Made by a program: the position numbers and the translations under genes
Shown: positions 49,288-58,822 of the stretch, one piece after another
How the letters are laid out: every line of letters begins with the position of its first letter
How positions within the stretch are numbered: the first letter of the stretch is position 1
NCBI GenBank assembly: GCA_934276635.1
Contig: CAKQTH010000002.1
Span: 177,733-241,732 of the forward strand
Origin: an uncultured Alphaproteobacteria bacterium
GTDB taxonomy: Bacteria; Pseudomonadota; Alphaproteobacteria; RF32; CAG-239
Direction: 5' to 3'
DNA: 64,000 nucleotides
The notes under the pieces: model-generated
What the model was told of the DNA's origin: nothing
Database searches by the model: none
The model's input: the letters and a program-made list of their open reading frames with translations, nothing else

Positions 49288-49402
49288 GAATCACGAATCT
49301 AAAAAATATGTCAAGCAATTTAATTTCAATGTTCGACAATTGTTCTATTGTTTTTATTTTTTTTACCGTTAATATTCTTTTTACTTTTATAACTCGTGAT
49401 TC
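49288..49402 (+). repeat. distant inverted repeat in the dnaA upstream region
   Basis: GAATCACGA (49288-49296) and TCGTGATTC (49394-49402) flank about 97 AT-rich bases. No consensus DnaA box (TTATNCACA) was found. It may bear on dnaA expression. Confidence 0.35.
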
Positions 49403-49443
49403 TTTCACAACTGATTGTAAGTAGACTTTTTGGAGAACTATAG

Positions 49444-50904
49444 ATGTCAGAAAAAGCAATAATAAACAATAACAGCGAATCTGTACAGGACCAATGGGGA
49501 CAAATCTGCGGACAGCTTAAGACGGAAATCGGCGAAAACGCATTCGATAGTTGGCTTAAGCCCCTCACTATAGGAACTTTTAACAACGGAGTCATGAATA
49601 TATGCGTACCGACACGGTTTATAAAAAACTGGGTTATCACCTATTATTCGGAAAGAATCCGCAAAATCTGGGAAAATAAAAATCCTGACATTAAAGAAAT
49701 CAATTTTATCGTTGAAAATCTTCAGGACAACAGCAGCAACAAAAACGGTATATACGCGCCTTCATGCCGCGATTTGATGGATAAAATCCACACTTCTCCG
49801 GCTCCTAGAAGCCTGAATTCTTCTGATTTTTTGGATGCAGCAAACACCAATATCCAGTCTTTTGACGATTCTAACCATTCTATTTCCGTTCCGCTGAACC
49901 CTCTTTATACATTTGAAAACTTTGTTGTCGGTAAAACAAATGAATTTGCTTATGCTGCCGCACGCAAAGTTGCCGAATCGAAAAACATTTCGTTTAATCC
50001 GTTGTTTTTGTATTCCGGCGTAGGTTTGGGAAAAACCCACCTGATGCATGCCATTGCTTGGAAAATCAAACAACAGGATCCGACAAAGAATATTGTTTAT
50101 CTGTCGGCCGAAAAATTTATGTATAAGTTTGTCAGAGCTCTGCGCTACAAAGATACGGCCGCATTCAAAGAACAATTCCGTTCCGTTGATGTTTTGATGG
50201 TCGACGATGTTCAATTTATGGGCGGCAAAGATTCCACTCAGGAAGAATTTTTCTACACATTTAATTCTTTGATTGACGAAGGCCGTCAGATTATTATTTC
50301 CGCAGACAAATCTCCGGCAGATCTCGACGGAATCGAGGCCCGTTTGAAATCGCGTCTGAGCAGCGGCCTGATTGCCGATATTCACCAGACTGACTTTGAT
50401 CTCAGAATGGCGATTTTGGAAGCAAAAGCAAAACAGCTCGGCATTGAACTGCCGAACAATGTCGCAGAATTTTTGGCACAAAAAATCACATCAAATGTTC
50501 GCGAACTTGAAGGTGCTTTGCGTCGAATTGCCGCACATTCTCAGCTGTTGAACGAAAATGAAATCACTCTTGATATGACTCAGGACATCTTAAAGGATAT
50601 GCTCCGTTCGTTTGATAAGCGCACCACGATTGATGAGATTCAAAAGAAAGTTGCCGAACATTTCAATATTTCGGTAAAAGAAATGCAGTCTTCGCGCCGC
50701 GCTCGTACGGTTGCTCGTCCGCGCCAGATTGCAATGTTTTTGGCAAAGCAGCTGACTTCTCGTTCTTTGCCGGAAATCGGCCGCAAATTTGACCGCGATC
50801 ATACAACGGTTATGCATGCAGTACGCAAAATTGAAGAGCTTATTGTTGAAGATTCGGCTTTGGCGGAAAGCGTCGATTCTCTGCGTCGGGCTCTTGAAAT
50901 ATAA
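49444..50904 (+). CDS. dnaA: chromosomal replication initiator protein DnaA
   Basis: 486 residues. Domain I (about 10-90) contains WLKPLTIGTFNNG; domain III is the AAA+ core with NPLFLYSGVGLGKTHLMHA (Walker A near residue 198) and VDVLMVDDVQF (Walker B). Domain IV has the DNA-binding signature DRDHTTVMHAVRKIE. It opens the origin. A GGAG ribosome site supports the ATG. It precedes dnaN and recF. Confidence 0.97.
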   Translation: MSEKAIINNNSESVQDQWGQICGQLKTEIGENAFDSWLKPLTIGTFNNGVMNICVPTRFIKNWVITYYSERIRKIWENKNPDIKEINFIVENLQDNSSNKNGIYAPSCRDLMDKIHTSPAPRSLNSSDFLDAANTNIQSFDDSNHSISVPLNPLYTFENFVVGKTNEFAYAAARKVAESKNISFNPLFLYSGVGLGKTHLMHAIAWKIKQQDPTKNIVYLSAEKFMYKFVRALRYKDTAAFKEQFRSVDVLMVDDVQFMGGKDSTQEEFFYTFNSLIDEGRQIIISADKSPADLDGIEARLKSRLSSGLIADIHQTDFDLRMAILEAKAKQLGIELPNNVAEFLAQKITSNVRELEGALRRIAAHSQLLNENEITLDMTQDILKDMLRSFDKRTTIDEIQKKVAEHFNISVKEMQSSRRARTVARPRQIAMFLAKQLTSRSLPEIGRKFDRDHTTVMHAVRKIEELIVEDSALAESVDSLRRALEI

Positions 50905-50923
50905 TTATTGCAAAAAGCTGTTG

Positions 50924-50998
50924 AAAGACTCATTTTTTATCTTCTGATTTTTTGCGTATATGCTAAGATTTTGGAAGAAAACAATGGGTCTTTTTGTT
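50924..50998 (+). terminator. terminator or attenuator candidate between dnaA and dnaN
   Basis: AAAGACTCATT (50924-50934) pairs with AATGGGTCTTT (50983-50993) with one G-U, then TTTTTGTTTTT. The loop is 48 bases, so folding is uncertain. Confidence 0.4.
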
Positions 50999-51025
50999 TT
51001 TGTAACTTAAGAAAATGGTGTTGAA

Positions 51026-52144
51026 ATGAAGTTTATAATAGAACGCGCAAATTTATTGAAAACTCTGAGCCATGTTCAGAGCATCGTTGAAAAAAGAAAT
51101 ACGATTCCGGTATTGTCAAATGTACGCATTGAGGCGCTCGGCGACGGCGTAAGCTTTAAGGCTACGGATATGGATACGGAAATTACAGAAATTGTTGATG
51201 CCAAAATTTTGGAAAAAGGCGCAACTACCGCTCCGGCTCATATGCTTTATGATATCGTCAGAAAATTGTCCGACGGAGCAGAAATCGAATTTACATATCC
51301 GGATGAAAAAGGCCAGTTGACGGTTAATTCCGGCCGCTCGAAATTTTCTATTTCATCCATTCGCGCAGAAGATTTTCCGGTTATTTCGGCCGACAAGCTT
51401 CCGACAAACTTCATTATGGAAAAAGAAGAGCTCAAAAATGTCATTGACAGAACTCAATTTGCCGTATCCACCGAAGAAACAAGATATTATCTGAACGGCC
51501 TTTATATTCACGCCAAAAATGAAGGCGGAGTTAAGGTTTTGCGCGTTGTAGCCACCGACGGACACAGATTGGCCTGCGTGGAATCTCCGTTGCCGGTCGG
51601 CGCGGAAAATATGACCGGAATTATCGTTCCGAAAAAGACTGTTGCAGAAATCAGAAAACTTCTTGACGATGCGACTGCCGACAACATCAGCATTTCCGTT
51701 TCCGAAAACAAGATTCGTTTTACCATGGACGAAGTTACATTGACATCTAAGCTGATTGATGCATCTTATCCAGACTATGAGCGCGTTATTCCGACCGAAA
51801 ACAACAAAACTCTTGAAGTTAATGTAAAATCTTTGGCTTCTGCGGTTGATCGTGTGTCGGTAGTTGCCGAAAAAACCCGCGCCGTTAAGATGATTACAAA
51901 ACCGAATCATGTTACAATCACTACCTCTAGTGCGGATTTGGGCAGCGCTATGGAAGAAATGGACGCAAAATATGATGCCGATTCGCTTGAAATCGGATAC
52001 AACTTCCGCTATCTGCTCGATATTTTGGCTCAGATTAAGGGTGATGAAGTTAAGTTTTCGTTCTCTGATGCGATGTCGCCGGCTGTTTTGCACGACACAA
52101 GCGACTCGAGCGCAATTTATGTTTTGATGCCGATGAGGATATAG
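51026..52144 (+). CDS. dnaN: DNA polymerase III sliding clamp, beta subunit
   Basis: 372 residues, three clamp domains. The start FIIERANLLKTLSHVQSIVEKRNTIPVL and the YLNGLYIH and VLMPMRI end are diagnostic. It encircles DNA for polymerase III and repair factors. recF follows after one base. Confidence 0.96.
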   Translation: MKFIIERANLLKTLSHVQSIVEKRNTIPVLSNVRIEALGDGVSFKATDMDTEITEIVDAKILEKGATTAPAHMLYDIVRKLSDGAEIEFTYPDEKGQLTVNSGRSKFSISSIRAEDFPVISADKLPTNFIMEKEELKNVIDRTQFAVSTEETRYYLNGLYIHAKNEGGVKVLRVVATDGHRLACVESPLPVGAENMTGIIVPKKTVAEIRKLLDDATADNISISVSENKIRFTMDEVTLTSKLIDASYPDYERVIPTENNKTLEVNVKSLASAVDRVSVVAEKTRAVKMITKPNHVTITTSSADLGSAMEEMDAKYDADSLEIGYNFRYLLDILAQIKGDEVKFSFSDAMSPAVLHDTSDSSAIYVLMPMRI

Positions 52145-52145
52145 A

Positions 52146-53351
52146 TTGAACTCTCTTGCGGAAAAAATTTCAGAACTAACGGCTCAAAAGTCAGGTGTCA
52201 AACGCCTGACTTTAACCGACTTCAGGAACTATGATTTTTTGCGGCTGAACCTTGAACTGGCACCGATTATAATCACCGGCGAAAACGGCAGCGGAAAGAC
52301 CAATATTCTTGAAGCCGTATCTTTTTTGACCCCCGGGCGAGGTCTGCGCGGTGCAAAGCTTGCGGATATCAAACGAATCGTTCCGAACGACAATCCCGAA
52401 AATTTTGAGTTCGGACATTCTCCGGTCAATTGGGCGGTATCGGCTTCCGTTCAAAAAAACGATGAAGATTTTGAAATTGGCACAGCCTCCGAGTCGCTGC
52501 AAAAAGATGAAACTTCACGCACATTTGAAAGACGAATCGTCAAAATCGACAATCAAAAAATTTCATCACAGGCCGAACTCGGAAAATATATTTCGGCAAT
52601 TTGGCTAACACCGCAAATGGACAGGCTGTTTCGCGGCGGAGCGCAACCCAGACGCAGTTTTTTGGATCGAATGGTATATGCTTTTGACATTGAGCATGCC
52701 AAGCGGACTTCTCAGTTTGAACATCTGTACAAAGAATGGAGCGAGCTGATAAAATCAGGTCGGTTTAATGACAACTGGCTGACAATTCTCGAAAAAAATA
52801 TGGCCGAAACCGGAGTCGCAATTGCCGCCGCGCGCAAAGACATTGTCGAGCGGCTGAACACATTTATTTCGGACGAGCCGGACGATGTTTTTCCGAATGT
52901 ATCAATTGAGCTTGACGGCACCATAGAAAAAATGCTCGATTCGAAACCGGCGCTCGCAGTTGAAGATTATTATGCCGCAATATTGGCAAACCAGCGGCAA
53001 TCGGTTTTGTATTCCGACAATTCGGAAGGGATTAACCGCACCGACTTTAAGGTATATTACAAAAAGAAAAATATGGCTGCCGAGCTGTGTTCGACCGGAG
53101 AACAAAAATCTCTGCTTATCGGGCTTATTTTAGCTCAGACGAAGTGCCAGATTTTAGACAAGGGATTTGCTCCGGTTTTGTTGCTTGATGAAGTTGTGGC
53201 GCACCTTGATGCGGCAAAAAAAGAAGCTCTGATTGAAAAAATCAAAGCTTTGAAAATTCAGGCGTTTATCACCGCGACCGATGCATCACTGTTCGATTCG
53301 ATGAAAGATTGCGCTCAGTTTTTGACTGTCAGAAACGGCGTCGTATTTTAA
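52146..53351 (+). CDS. recF: DNA replication and repair protein RecF
   Basis: 401 residues. It starts with TTG; no ATG or GTG lies before the conserved RLTLTDFRNYDFLRL. Walker A ITGENGSGKTNILEAV is near residue 40, and the SMC-like signature TGEQKSLLIGLILAQ and Walker B VLLLDEVVAHLD lie near 319 and 346. It loads RecA at gaps with RecO and RecR. It ends four bases into the convergent recR. Confidence 0.94.
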   Translation: MNSLAEKISELTAQKSGVKRLTLTDFRNYDFLRLNLELAPIIITGENGSGKTNILEAVSFLTPGRGLRGAKLADIKRIVPNDNPENFEFGHSPVNWAVSASVQKNDEDFEIGTASESLQKDETSRTFERRIVKIDNQKISSQAELGKYISAIWLTPQMDRLFRGGAQPRRSFLDRMVYAFDIEHAKRTSQFEHLYKEWSELIKSGRFNDNWLTILEKNMAETGVAIAAARKDIVERLNTFISDEPDDVFPNVSIELDGTIEKMLDSKPALAVEDYYAAILANQRQSVLYSDNSEGINRTDFKVYYKKKNMAAELCSTGEQKSLLIGLILAQTKCQILDKGFAPVLLLDEVVAHLDAAKKEALIEKIKALKIQAFITATDASLFDSMKDCAQFLTVRNGVVF

Positions 53352-53959
53352 TCCATATTTTTGCGGGAATTAAGCGCCAGCTGGAGAGTCCCCTCGTCCA
53401 TATAATCAAGTTCCGCACCCATTGGAATTCCCTGCGCCAACGTTGTAATTTTCAGTGGCAAATTCAGCTCTTTTATTTTAGAAACCAAATAGTGCGCGGT
53501 TATCTGTCCGTCAATCGTAGCCGGCAGCGCCAAAATTATTTCTTTTACCTCTTGCGTTTTCAACCGATTGAGCAGCGACGAGATGTTCAAATCTTCTGGA
53601 GAAACACCGTCAAGCGCAGACAAAATTCCGCCCAAAATATGATATTTTCCTTTGAAAAAAGAAACTCTCTCCATCGCCCACAAATCGGCCACATCTTGCA
53701 CAACGCAAATGGTTGAGCTGTCGCGTTTTTCATCGCGGCACATTGCGCACGGCGATTCGGTGTCATAATTTCCGCATATTTCGCAGGTTTTGATATTTGT
53801 TGCTACATTTTGCATCTGTTCAATCAGCGGCAGCAGCAAATCCTGTTTTTTCTTTATGAGCTGTAAAACAATGCGACGCGAAGAGCGCGTCCCGAGAGAC
53901 GGCAGCTTTGCGACCATTTTTATCAATTTTTCAATATCGTTTCCGGCCACTTTTTTCAC
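53348..53959 (-). CDS. recR: recombination protein RecR
   Basis: 203 residues, GTG start abutting the ybaB stop. The zinc finger C-x2-C-x3-C pattern is near 57 (CEICGNYDTESPC), followed by a Toprim domain CVVQDVADLWAMER. It acts with RecF and RecO. Neighbours dnaX, ybaB and recR are the conserved order. Confidence 0.94.
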   Translation of the reverse strand: MKKVAGNDIEKLIKMVAKLPSLGTRSSRRIVLQLIKKKQDLLLPLIEQMQNVATNIKTCEICGNYDTESPCAMCRDEKRDSSTICVVQDVADLWAMERVSFFKGKYHILGGILSALDGVSPEDLNISSLLNRLKTQEVKEIILALPATIDGQITAHYLVSKIKELNLPLKITTLAQGIPMGAELDYMDEGTLQLALNSRKNMD

Positions 53960-54280
53960 CTAGAAAGGAAGTTTTAATCCGCCGAGGTTCATTCCGCCGG
54001 TAACATCTTTCATACCTGCCGACATTTTTTCATCAGCCTTTTTGTAGGCCTGAAGATGAGCCGCCACAACCATGTCTTCAAGCATTTGCGCATCGCCGTC
54101 AGCCAACAAACTCGGGTCGATATGGATTTTTTTAAGCTCAAACTTGCCGTTCAAAACAACCTCGACCAATCCGCCGCCGCTGGTACCCGAAACTTCTTCC
54201 GCCGCAAGTTTGCTTTGAGTTTCTTCCATCTTTTTTTGCATCATTTGCGCTTGTTTCAAAATTGCCTGCATATTCATCAT
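53960..54280 (-). CDS. nucleoid-associated protein, YbaB/EbfC family
   Basis: 106 residues. The start at 54280 follows the dnaX stop at once, and the GAGG site is within the dnaX end. Features: AILKQAQMMQKKMEETQSKL helix, then VSGTSGGGLVEVVLNGKFELKKI, the dimer fold, and a glycine-rich tail GGMNLGGLKLPF. It binds DNA and influences nucleoid structure. Encoded between dnaX and recR. Confidence 0.92.
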   Translation of the reverse strand: MMNMQAILKQAQMMQKKMEETQSKLAAEEVSGTSGGGLVEVVLNGKFELKKIHIDPSLLADGDAQMLEDMVVAAHLQAYKKADEKMSAGMKDVTGGMNLGGLKLPF

Positions 54281-54281
54281 A

Positions 54282-56030
54282 TTATATATCCTCTTCAAAA
54301 ACCATTTCCGATTCGTCATCAGAGCCGGTATCTGTTTCTGTTTTTTCAACTTTTCTGGTAAATGTTTCGATTTTTGCTCCGCGGAATTCGCTCATCACGG
54401 CTTTCACCAGCGGAATTTTGCTGATATTCTGCTTTTTTTGCTCAAATTCGGCATTTTCGCGGTCGGCAATGGTATTCTCCGGCATCCCGACAGAAACATC
54501 AAGCGTCCACTCATATCCGGTGGCTTCTAATAAAATTTTGCGCAACTCCGCCAGATTATCACGCGTCACGCGGGGAGAAATTTTCAGCTTTATACTGCCC
54601 GCACAAAATTCGGAAAACGATATGTCGTTTTTTATTGTATAAAGAAGCATCATTTTTTTGTGGTTTTCTAAATAATCCAGCAGATTTCCAAGAGTAAACG
54701 GAGCATTTTGCGTCGGCGCTGCCGGAATTTGCACTTCTTTTATCGGGACAGGAACTTCATCTTTTTGCTTCGGGGTCTCGGAAACCGGAATTGTCGGCGC
54801 AGGATTTACCGCGGGGGCAGGCCTTGTTGCGGCCGACCGTTGCGGCAAAACTAAATCAGGCTTTTTTTTTATGTCGTTCAAAATTTCATACGGAGTAGGC
54901 AAATTTGCCGAATATGCAATCCGCAGCAAAATCATCTCAAGCGCATCAATCTGCACCGGCGCGAGCTGCATTTCGCTGACGCCTTTTATCAACATCTGCC
55001 AAATTTTTGAAAGAACAGCAACCGAAACTCTGCCGGCCAAATTTTTGCATAAATCTTTTTCATTTTCGGACATTGCAAAAAAGTTAATTCCGTCCGGTAC
55101 AATTTTTATTTTGAGCAAAAGATGCGTGATTTCTATCAAATCATTCAATATCAGTTGCGGATTCGCTCCGTTTTTATATTGATTCTGCAAATTTGCGACA
55201 ACTTTGTCCAAACTCCCGTCAAGCAGATTTTCAAACAGCGAAAATGTTTGAGTCCTGTCGGCCAGACCAATCATATTTTTCACAATGTAGGTCTTTACAT
55301 TTCCGGCTCCGATAGAAATTGCCTGATCAAGCAAAGACAAACCGTCACGGGCTGAACCGTCCGCGGCTTTGGCAATAATTTCAAGAGCTTCTTCATCTGC
55401 CGAAAAGCCTTCTTTTCCCTCAATTTTGTGGAACAATCCCATCAGATTGTCGGTGCTCAGGCGTTGCAAATCAAACCTTTGGCAGCGAGACAAAACAGTC
55501 ACCGGAATTTTGCGGATTTCCGTTGTCGCAAAAATAAATTTGACATGAGAAGGAGGCTCTTCCAAAGTCTTTAACAACGCATTGAACGCGCTTTTGCTGA
55601 GCATATGGACTTCATCGATGATATATACTTTATAGCGGCCGACGGTCGGTTTGTAGCGGACTCCGTCCAAAATTTCGCGCATATCGTCAACACCGGTTCG
55701 CGATGCGGCATCGAGCTCCATAACATCGATATGTCTGTCTTCGGCAATCGCGCGGCAGTTCTCGCACACACCGCACGGGTGAGCGGTTGGTCCGCCTTTG
55801 CCGTCAAGACCGGTACAATTCAGCGCTTTTGCCATAATACGGGCGGTAGTTGTCTTTCCGATTCCGCGAATTCCGTTCAAAACATAGGCGTGGTGCAGAC
55901 GGTTGTTTTTTATCGCATTGGTAAAAGTTTGCACCAAAGCGTCCTGCCCGATTAAATCATCAAAATTCTGCGGGCGGTATTTTCTGGCCAAAACCAAATA
56001 TTGATTATCTTTATCTTCTTGTTCCTGCAT
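54282..56030 (-). CDS. dnaX: DNA polymerase III subunits gamma and tau
   Basis: 582 residues from an ATG (GGAA upstream); a GTG one codon earlier is possible. AAA+ clamp loader: Walker A GIGKTTTARIMAKALNC near residue 50, zinc-binding CGVCENC, YIIDEVHMLSKSAFNALLKTLEEPP. After domain III a nine-A tract (54862-54870) precedes a Pro/Ala-rich region and the tau C-terminus. A one-base slip there leads straight to a stop, giving a gamma-length product. Tau links the polymerases in the replisome. Confidence 0.95.
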   Translation of the reverse strand: MQEQEDKDNQYLVLARKYRPQNFDDLIGQDALVQTFTNAIKNNRLHHAYVLNGIRGIGKTTTARIMAKALNCTGLDGKGGPTAHPCGVCENCRAIAEDRHIDVMELDAASRTGVDDMREILDGVRYKPTVGRYKVYIIDEVHMLSKSAFNALLKTLEEPPSHVKFIFATTEIRKIPVTVLSRCQRFDLQRLSTDNLMGLFHKIEGKEGFSADEEALEIIAKAADGSARDGLSLLDQAISIGAGNVKTYIVKNMIGLADRTQTFSLFENLLDGSLDKVVANLQNQYKNGANPQLILNDLIEITHLLLKIKIVPDGINFFAMSENEKDLCKNLAGRVSVAVLSKIWQMLIKGVSEMQLAPVQIDALEMILLRIAYSANLPTPYEILNDIKKKPDLVLPQRSAATRPAPAVNPAPTIPVSETPKQKDEVPVPIKEVQIPAAPTQNAPFTLGNLLDYLENHKKMMLLYTIKNDISFSEFCAGSIKLKISPRVTRDNLAELRKILLEATGYEWTLDVSVGMPENTIADRENAEFEQKKQNISKIPLVKAVMSEFRGAKIETFTRKVEKTETDTGSDDESEMVFEEDI

Positions 56031-56052
56031 CACAATTCCATAAAAACGAAGC

Positions 56053-56138
56053 GGAGAGAAATTGACCCTGAACCATCCGTTACGGCTGCTTCCTTCCGAA
56101 CCTGACCGGGTTGGCGGACTTTCAGCCCAACTCTCTCC
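56053..56138 (-). ncRNA. ffs: bacterial SRP RNA (4.5S type)
   Basis: On the minus strand the conserved core GGTCAGGTTCGGAAGGAAGC is present, with GGAGAGAG (5' end at 56138) pairing to the 3' end CTCTCC (56053). Length is about 86-90 bases, short SRP form. A promoter candidate TTGAAA (56181-56176)/TATAAA (56156-56151) has a 19-base spacer. Position just upstream of dnaX is common in bacteria. Confidence 0.93.
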
Positions 56139-56203
56139 ATAAAAACTTTATTTATATTGGCAGATTTGTTGTTTTTTTCAAGTAAAAACTCAACAAATTC
56201 ACA

Positions 56204-57550
56204 CTAATTATCACTTTGCAAAAATCTGATGACTGTCTGTTCGTCTTTCCCGAAAATCTGAGGCGTTACTTCTTCACTGAAGCCGAAACTTTCACGAGCC
56301 TGTTGCGGAACATTCGTCGTTACATCTTTCGGCATCGAATCCGTAACCTCAAAAATCCTTAAATCGTGGCGGTTCGTTCCATCGGAAAGCAGGCGGAAAT
56401 TTCCGTTAAGCCCCGAGAATCCTCTTTCGTCAAGCAGTCTTGAATTTATGCTGCCGTATTCCTGCACCGACAGGGCAGATGCCAAAACCATAGCGTCATA
56501 AGCCAGAGTGTAGAGCGTTTCGGGATATTCACCATACAGCTGAGAATATTTTCCGGAAAAATATGCGGCATATTGCTTGTCAAGCGCCGGATACAAAGCT
56601 CCGTACAATGTAGTTTCACGACTGAGATTTGTGTTGTCCCATGTCGCAGAGCCCAAAATAAGCACATCAGGCGCAAAAACATCATAATATCCGAGCATTG
56701 AAGCTATCGTTTTGAGTTTTGTGCCGCTTTCCGGAATAATCACCGCGTCAAAATCAGGTGCTCCAAGGCTGTCAAGCTGTTCAAGTTTTTTCAGCTTTGA
56801 TTTGGCCTTTTCATTGCCGGCCGCAGCCGCGGCTTCAAATTCTTTTTTTGCATCAGCCAGATTTTTCACTCTTTCGGAATAGTTGCTAAACTTTGCGATT
56901 AATTCCGCAAAATCAAGCGTATCAGGCGCATAAAAGCCGATTTTTACCAACTTTGCATTATTCACTTTTGCCGCACGATAAGCAGACTTTGCCAGCGTCA
57001 TTCCGTAGTGATTGTCCGGCACCAGAATTGCAAAATTGTTTCGTCCGTTTGCCGCGGCATATGCTACAATTTTTTTGATTTGCTCATCGCCCAAAATTCC
57101 GAGCGAATATACTCCTCGGCGCAAAACCTGCATTGAGGTTGAAAAAGAAACTACCGGAACACTGTCCGTTTCCGCAACAGATGCGGCAGCCTCAACCTCT
57201 TCGGCGGTCAAAGGCCCCAAAATCACTTTTGCCCCGCGGGTAATTGCCCCGATTGCGGCCTCTCTTGCTCCTTCCGCGGTGCTTTTTGTATCAAAAAAAT
57301 CAACTACCAGATTTTGATTATTCAAATCGACAAACGCAATCTGCGACGCATTTTTGAGCCCCTGTCCCTGTTTTGCGGCTTTTCCGCTGAGCGGAAGCAG
57401 CATTGCGACCCGAAATCCCGAAAAAGAATATTCTTCCGACGGAAGATTCGGCGTTCCGTAACGCATTGCGTCGGACATCTGCGGCTGTCTGTCCGTCGAA
57501 CAGGCAAGCAGCGCAAAACATAAAACTATCGTACAAAATCTTTTTATCAC
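56204..57550 (-). CDS. LpoA-like lipoprotein (periplasmic-binding fold, penicillin-binding protein activator family)
   Basis: 448 residues from a GTG with GGGA upstream; a TTG five codons earlier is possible. A lipoprotein signal with lipobox LLAC precedes the periplasmic-binding fold: VAMLLPLSGKAAKQGQGLKNA, then VILGPLTAEEV and VVSFSTSMQVLRRGVYSLG. The order (divergent from rsmI) is conserved in Alphaproteobacteria. LpoA activates PBP1A in Gammaproteobacteria; here that role is inferred. Confidence 0.85.
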   Translation of the reverse strand: MIKRFCTIVLCFALLACSTDRQPQMSDAMRYGTPNLPSEEYSFSGFRVAMLLPLSGKAAKQGQGLKNASQIAFVDLNNQNLVVDFFDTKSTAEGAREAAIGAITRGAKVILGPLTAEEVEAAASVAETDSVPVVSFSTSMQVLRRGVYSLGILGDEQIKKIVAYAAANGRNNFAILVPDNHYGMTLAKSAYRAAKVNNAKLVKIGFYAPDTLDFAELIAKFSNYSERVKNLADAKKEFEAAAAAGNEKAKSKLKKLEQLDSLGAPDFDAVIIPESGTKLKTIASMLGYYDVFAPDVLILGSATWDNTNLSRETTLYGALYPALDKQYAAYFSGKYSQLYGEYPETLYTLAYDAMVLASALSVQEYGSINSRLLDERGFSGLNGNFRLLSDGTNRHDLRIFEVTDSMPKDVTTNVPQQARESFGFSEEVTPQIFGKDEQTVIRFLQSDN

Positions 57551-57633
57551 TTGATTTTTTCCCAAAAATATAAAAGAATCCGAATATGCATATGATGTAA
57601 CCTAATTTTCTTCACTTGTAAAGGATTCAAATT

Positions 57634-58470
57634 ATGGAGCATGGATTATATATCATCGCAACGCCGATAGGCAACCTCGGCGACATCACCTATCGCGCGC
57701 TCGGCATCTTGAAAGAGGCGGAAATCGTGGCTTGTGAAGATACCAGGGTTACAAAAAAACTGTTCTCGCTGCTCGGCGTTGATTTGAACAAAAAGTTCAT
57801 AACTTATCAAGATCACAATGAAGAAGAGTGCAGTCCGAAAATTTTGGAGATATTGCGCGGCGGTCAATCCGTAATTTTGGTCAGCGATGCCGGCTCCCCG
57901 ATGATTTCCGACCCCGGATACAAACTTGTGCACCAATGCAAAAAAGAAAGCATCAGAGTTTTTTCTCTTCCGGGCGCCTGTGCCGTAATCTGTGCGATGC
58001 AACTTTCCGGACTTCCGAGCAACCGCTTTATGTTTGCCGGATTTATTCCGAACAAAGACAGCGGGAGGGAAAAGCTTTTTAAGGAGCTTCAAAACCTGAA
58101 TTCTACTCTGATTTTTTATGAAACCGCACCGCGAATCCTCAAAACTCTGACGGTTATGCAAAAATTTTTTGCCGACAGAGAAATTGCCGTCGCCAGAGAA
58201 ATTTCCAAAATGTATGAAGAATGCCAAAACGGAACCGCTGCCGAACTGATTGCTCATTTTGAAAAATTTGAGCCGAAAGGCGAATGCGTTATTGTGGTTG
58301 CGCCGCCCGCAGAAAAAGAATCCATCGGCGAATCCGAATTGATTGCGCTGATTAAGGACGGATTGTCAACAGATTCGCTAAAAGATGTTGCCAAAAGGCT
58401 TTCCGATGAGTTAAATTTAAACAAAAACGAAATTTATCAACTGGGGCTTAAAATAAAAAATGAAATTTAA
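57634..58470 (+). CDS. rsmI: 16S rRNA (cytidine1402-2'-O)-methyltransferase RsmI
   Basis: 278 residues. Tetrapyrrole methylase fold with YIIATPIGNLGDITYRALGIL, ACEDTRVTKKLFSLL, VSDAGSPMISDPGYKL and LPGACAVICAMQLSGLP. It methylates C1402 of 16S rRNA. AAAGGA ribosome site; overlaps yraN by 11 bases. Confidence 0.95.
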   Translation: MEHGLYIIATPIGNLGDITYRALGILKEAEIVACEDTRVTKKLFSLLGVDLNKKFITYQDHNEEECSPKILEILRGGQSVILVSDAGSPMISDPGYKLVHQCKKESIRVFSLPGACAVICAMQLSGLPSNRFMFAGFIPNKDSGREKLFKELQNLNSTLIFYETAPRILKTLTVMQKFFADREIAVAREISKMYEECQNGTAAELIAHFEKFEPKGECVIVVAPPAEKESIGESELIALIKDGLSTDSLKDVAKRLSDELNLNKNEIYQLGLKIKNEI

Positions 58471-58819
58471 TCCAAACGGAAAAATGGCGGAATTTTTGGC
58501 CCGCGGCTATATGCGCTGCCACGGATATCAAATTTTGGCAAAAAACTACATCACAGGCCGCGGCACAACCGCCGGAGAAATTGATTTTATCGCCAAACGC
58601 AAAAATACCGTTGTTTTTGTTGAAGTAAAAAAGCGCCAATCAATCGAAAAAGCCGCATATGCCATATCTTCAATCCAAAAACAAAGAATTTTGACCGGCG
58701 CCGGAGTTTATCTGCGCTCGCACAAAAATCTGCAAAACTGCAATGTCCGCTTTGATGCGATTTTAATTGAACCGCCGTTTCGATTCTGCCATATCAAAAA
58801 CGCATGGCAAATGCGCTGA
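58460..58819 (+). CDS. YraN/UPF0102 putative nuclease
   Basis: 119 residues. The restriction endonuclease-like core is AEFLARGYMRCHGYQILAKN, then GEIDFIAKRKNTVVFVEVKKR with the acidic D-ExK catalytic pattern. Conserved neighbour of rsmI. Function of the family is not well known. It overlaps rsmI by 11 bases. Confidence 0.88.
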   Translation: MKFNPNGKMAEFLARGYMRCHGYQILAKNYITGRGTTAGEIDFIAKRKNTVVFVEVKKRQSIEKAAYAISSIQKQRILTGAGVYLRSHKNLQNCNVRFDAILIEPPFRFCHIKNAWQMR

Positions 58820-58822
58820 TGC

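Noticed and set aside
49260..49443. Replication origin next to dnaA
   Set aside because: No DnaA-box consensus or repeated 13-mers; only an inverted repeat. Origins in Alphaproteobacteria often lie away from dnaA.
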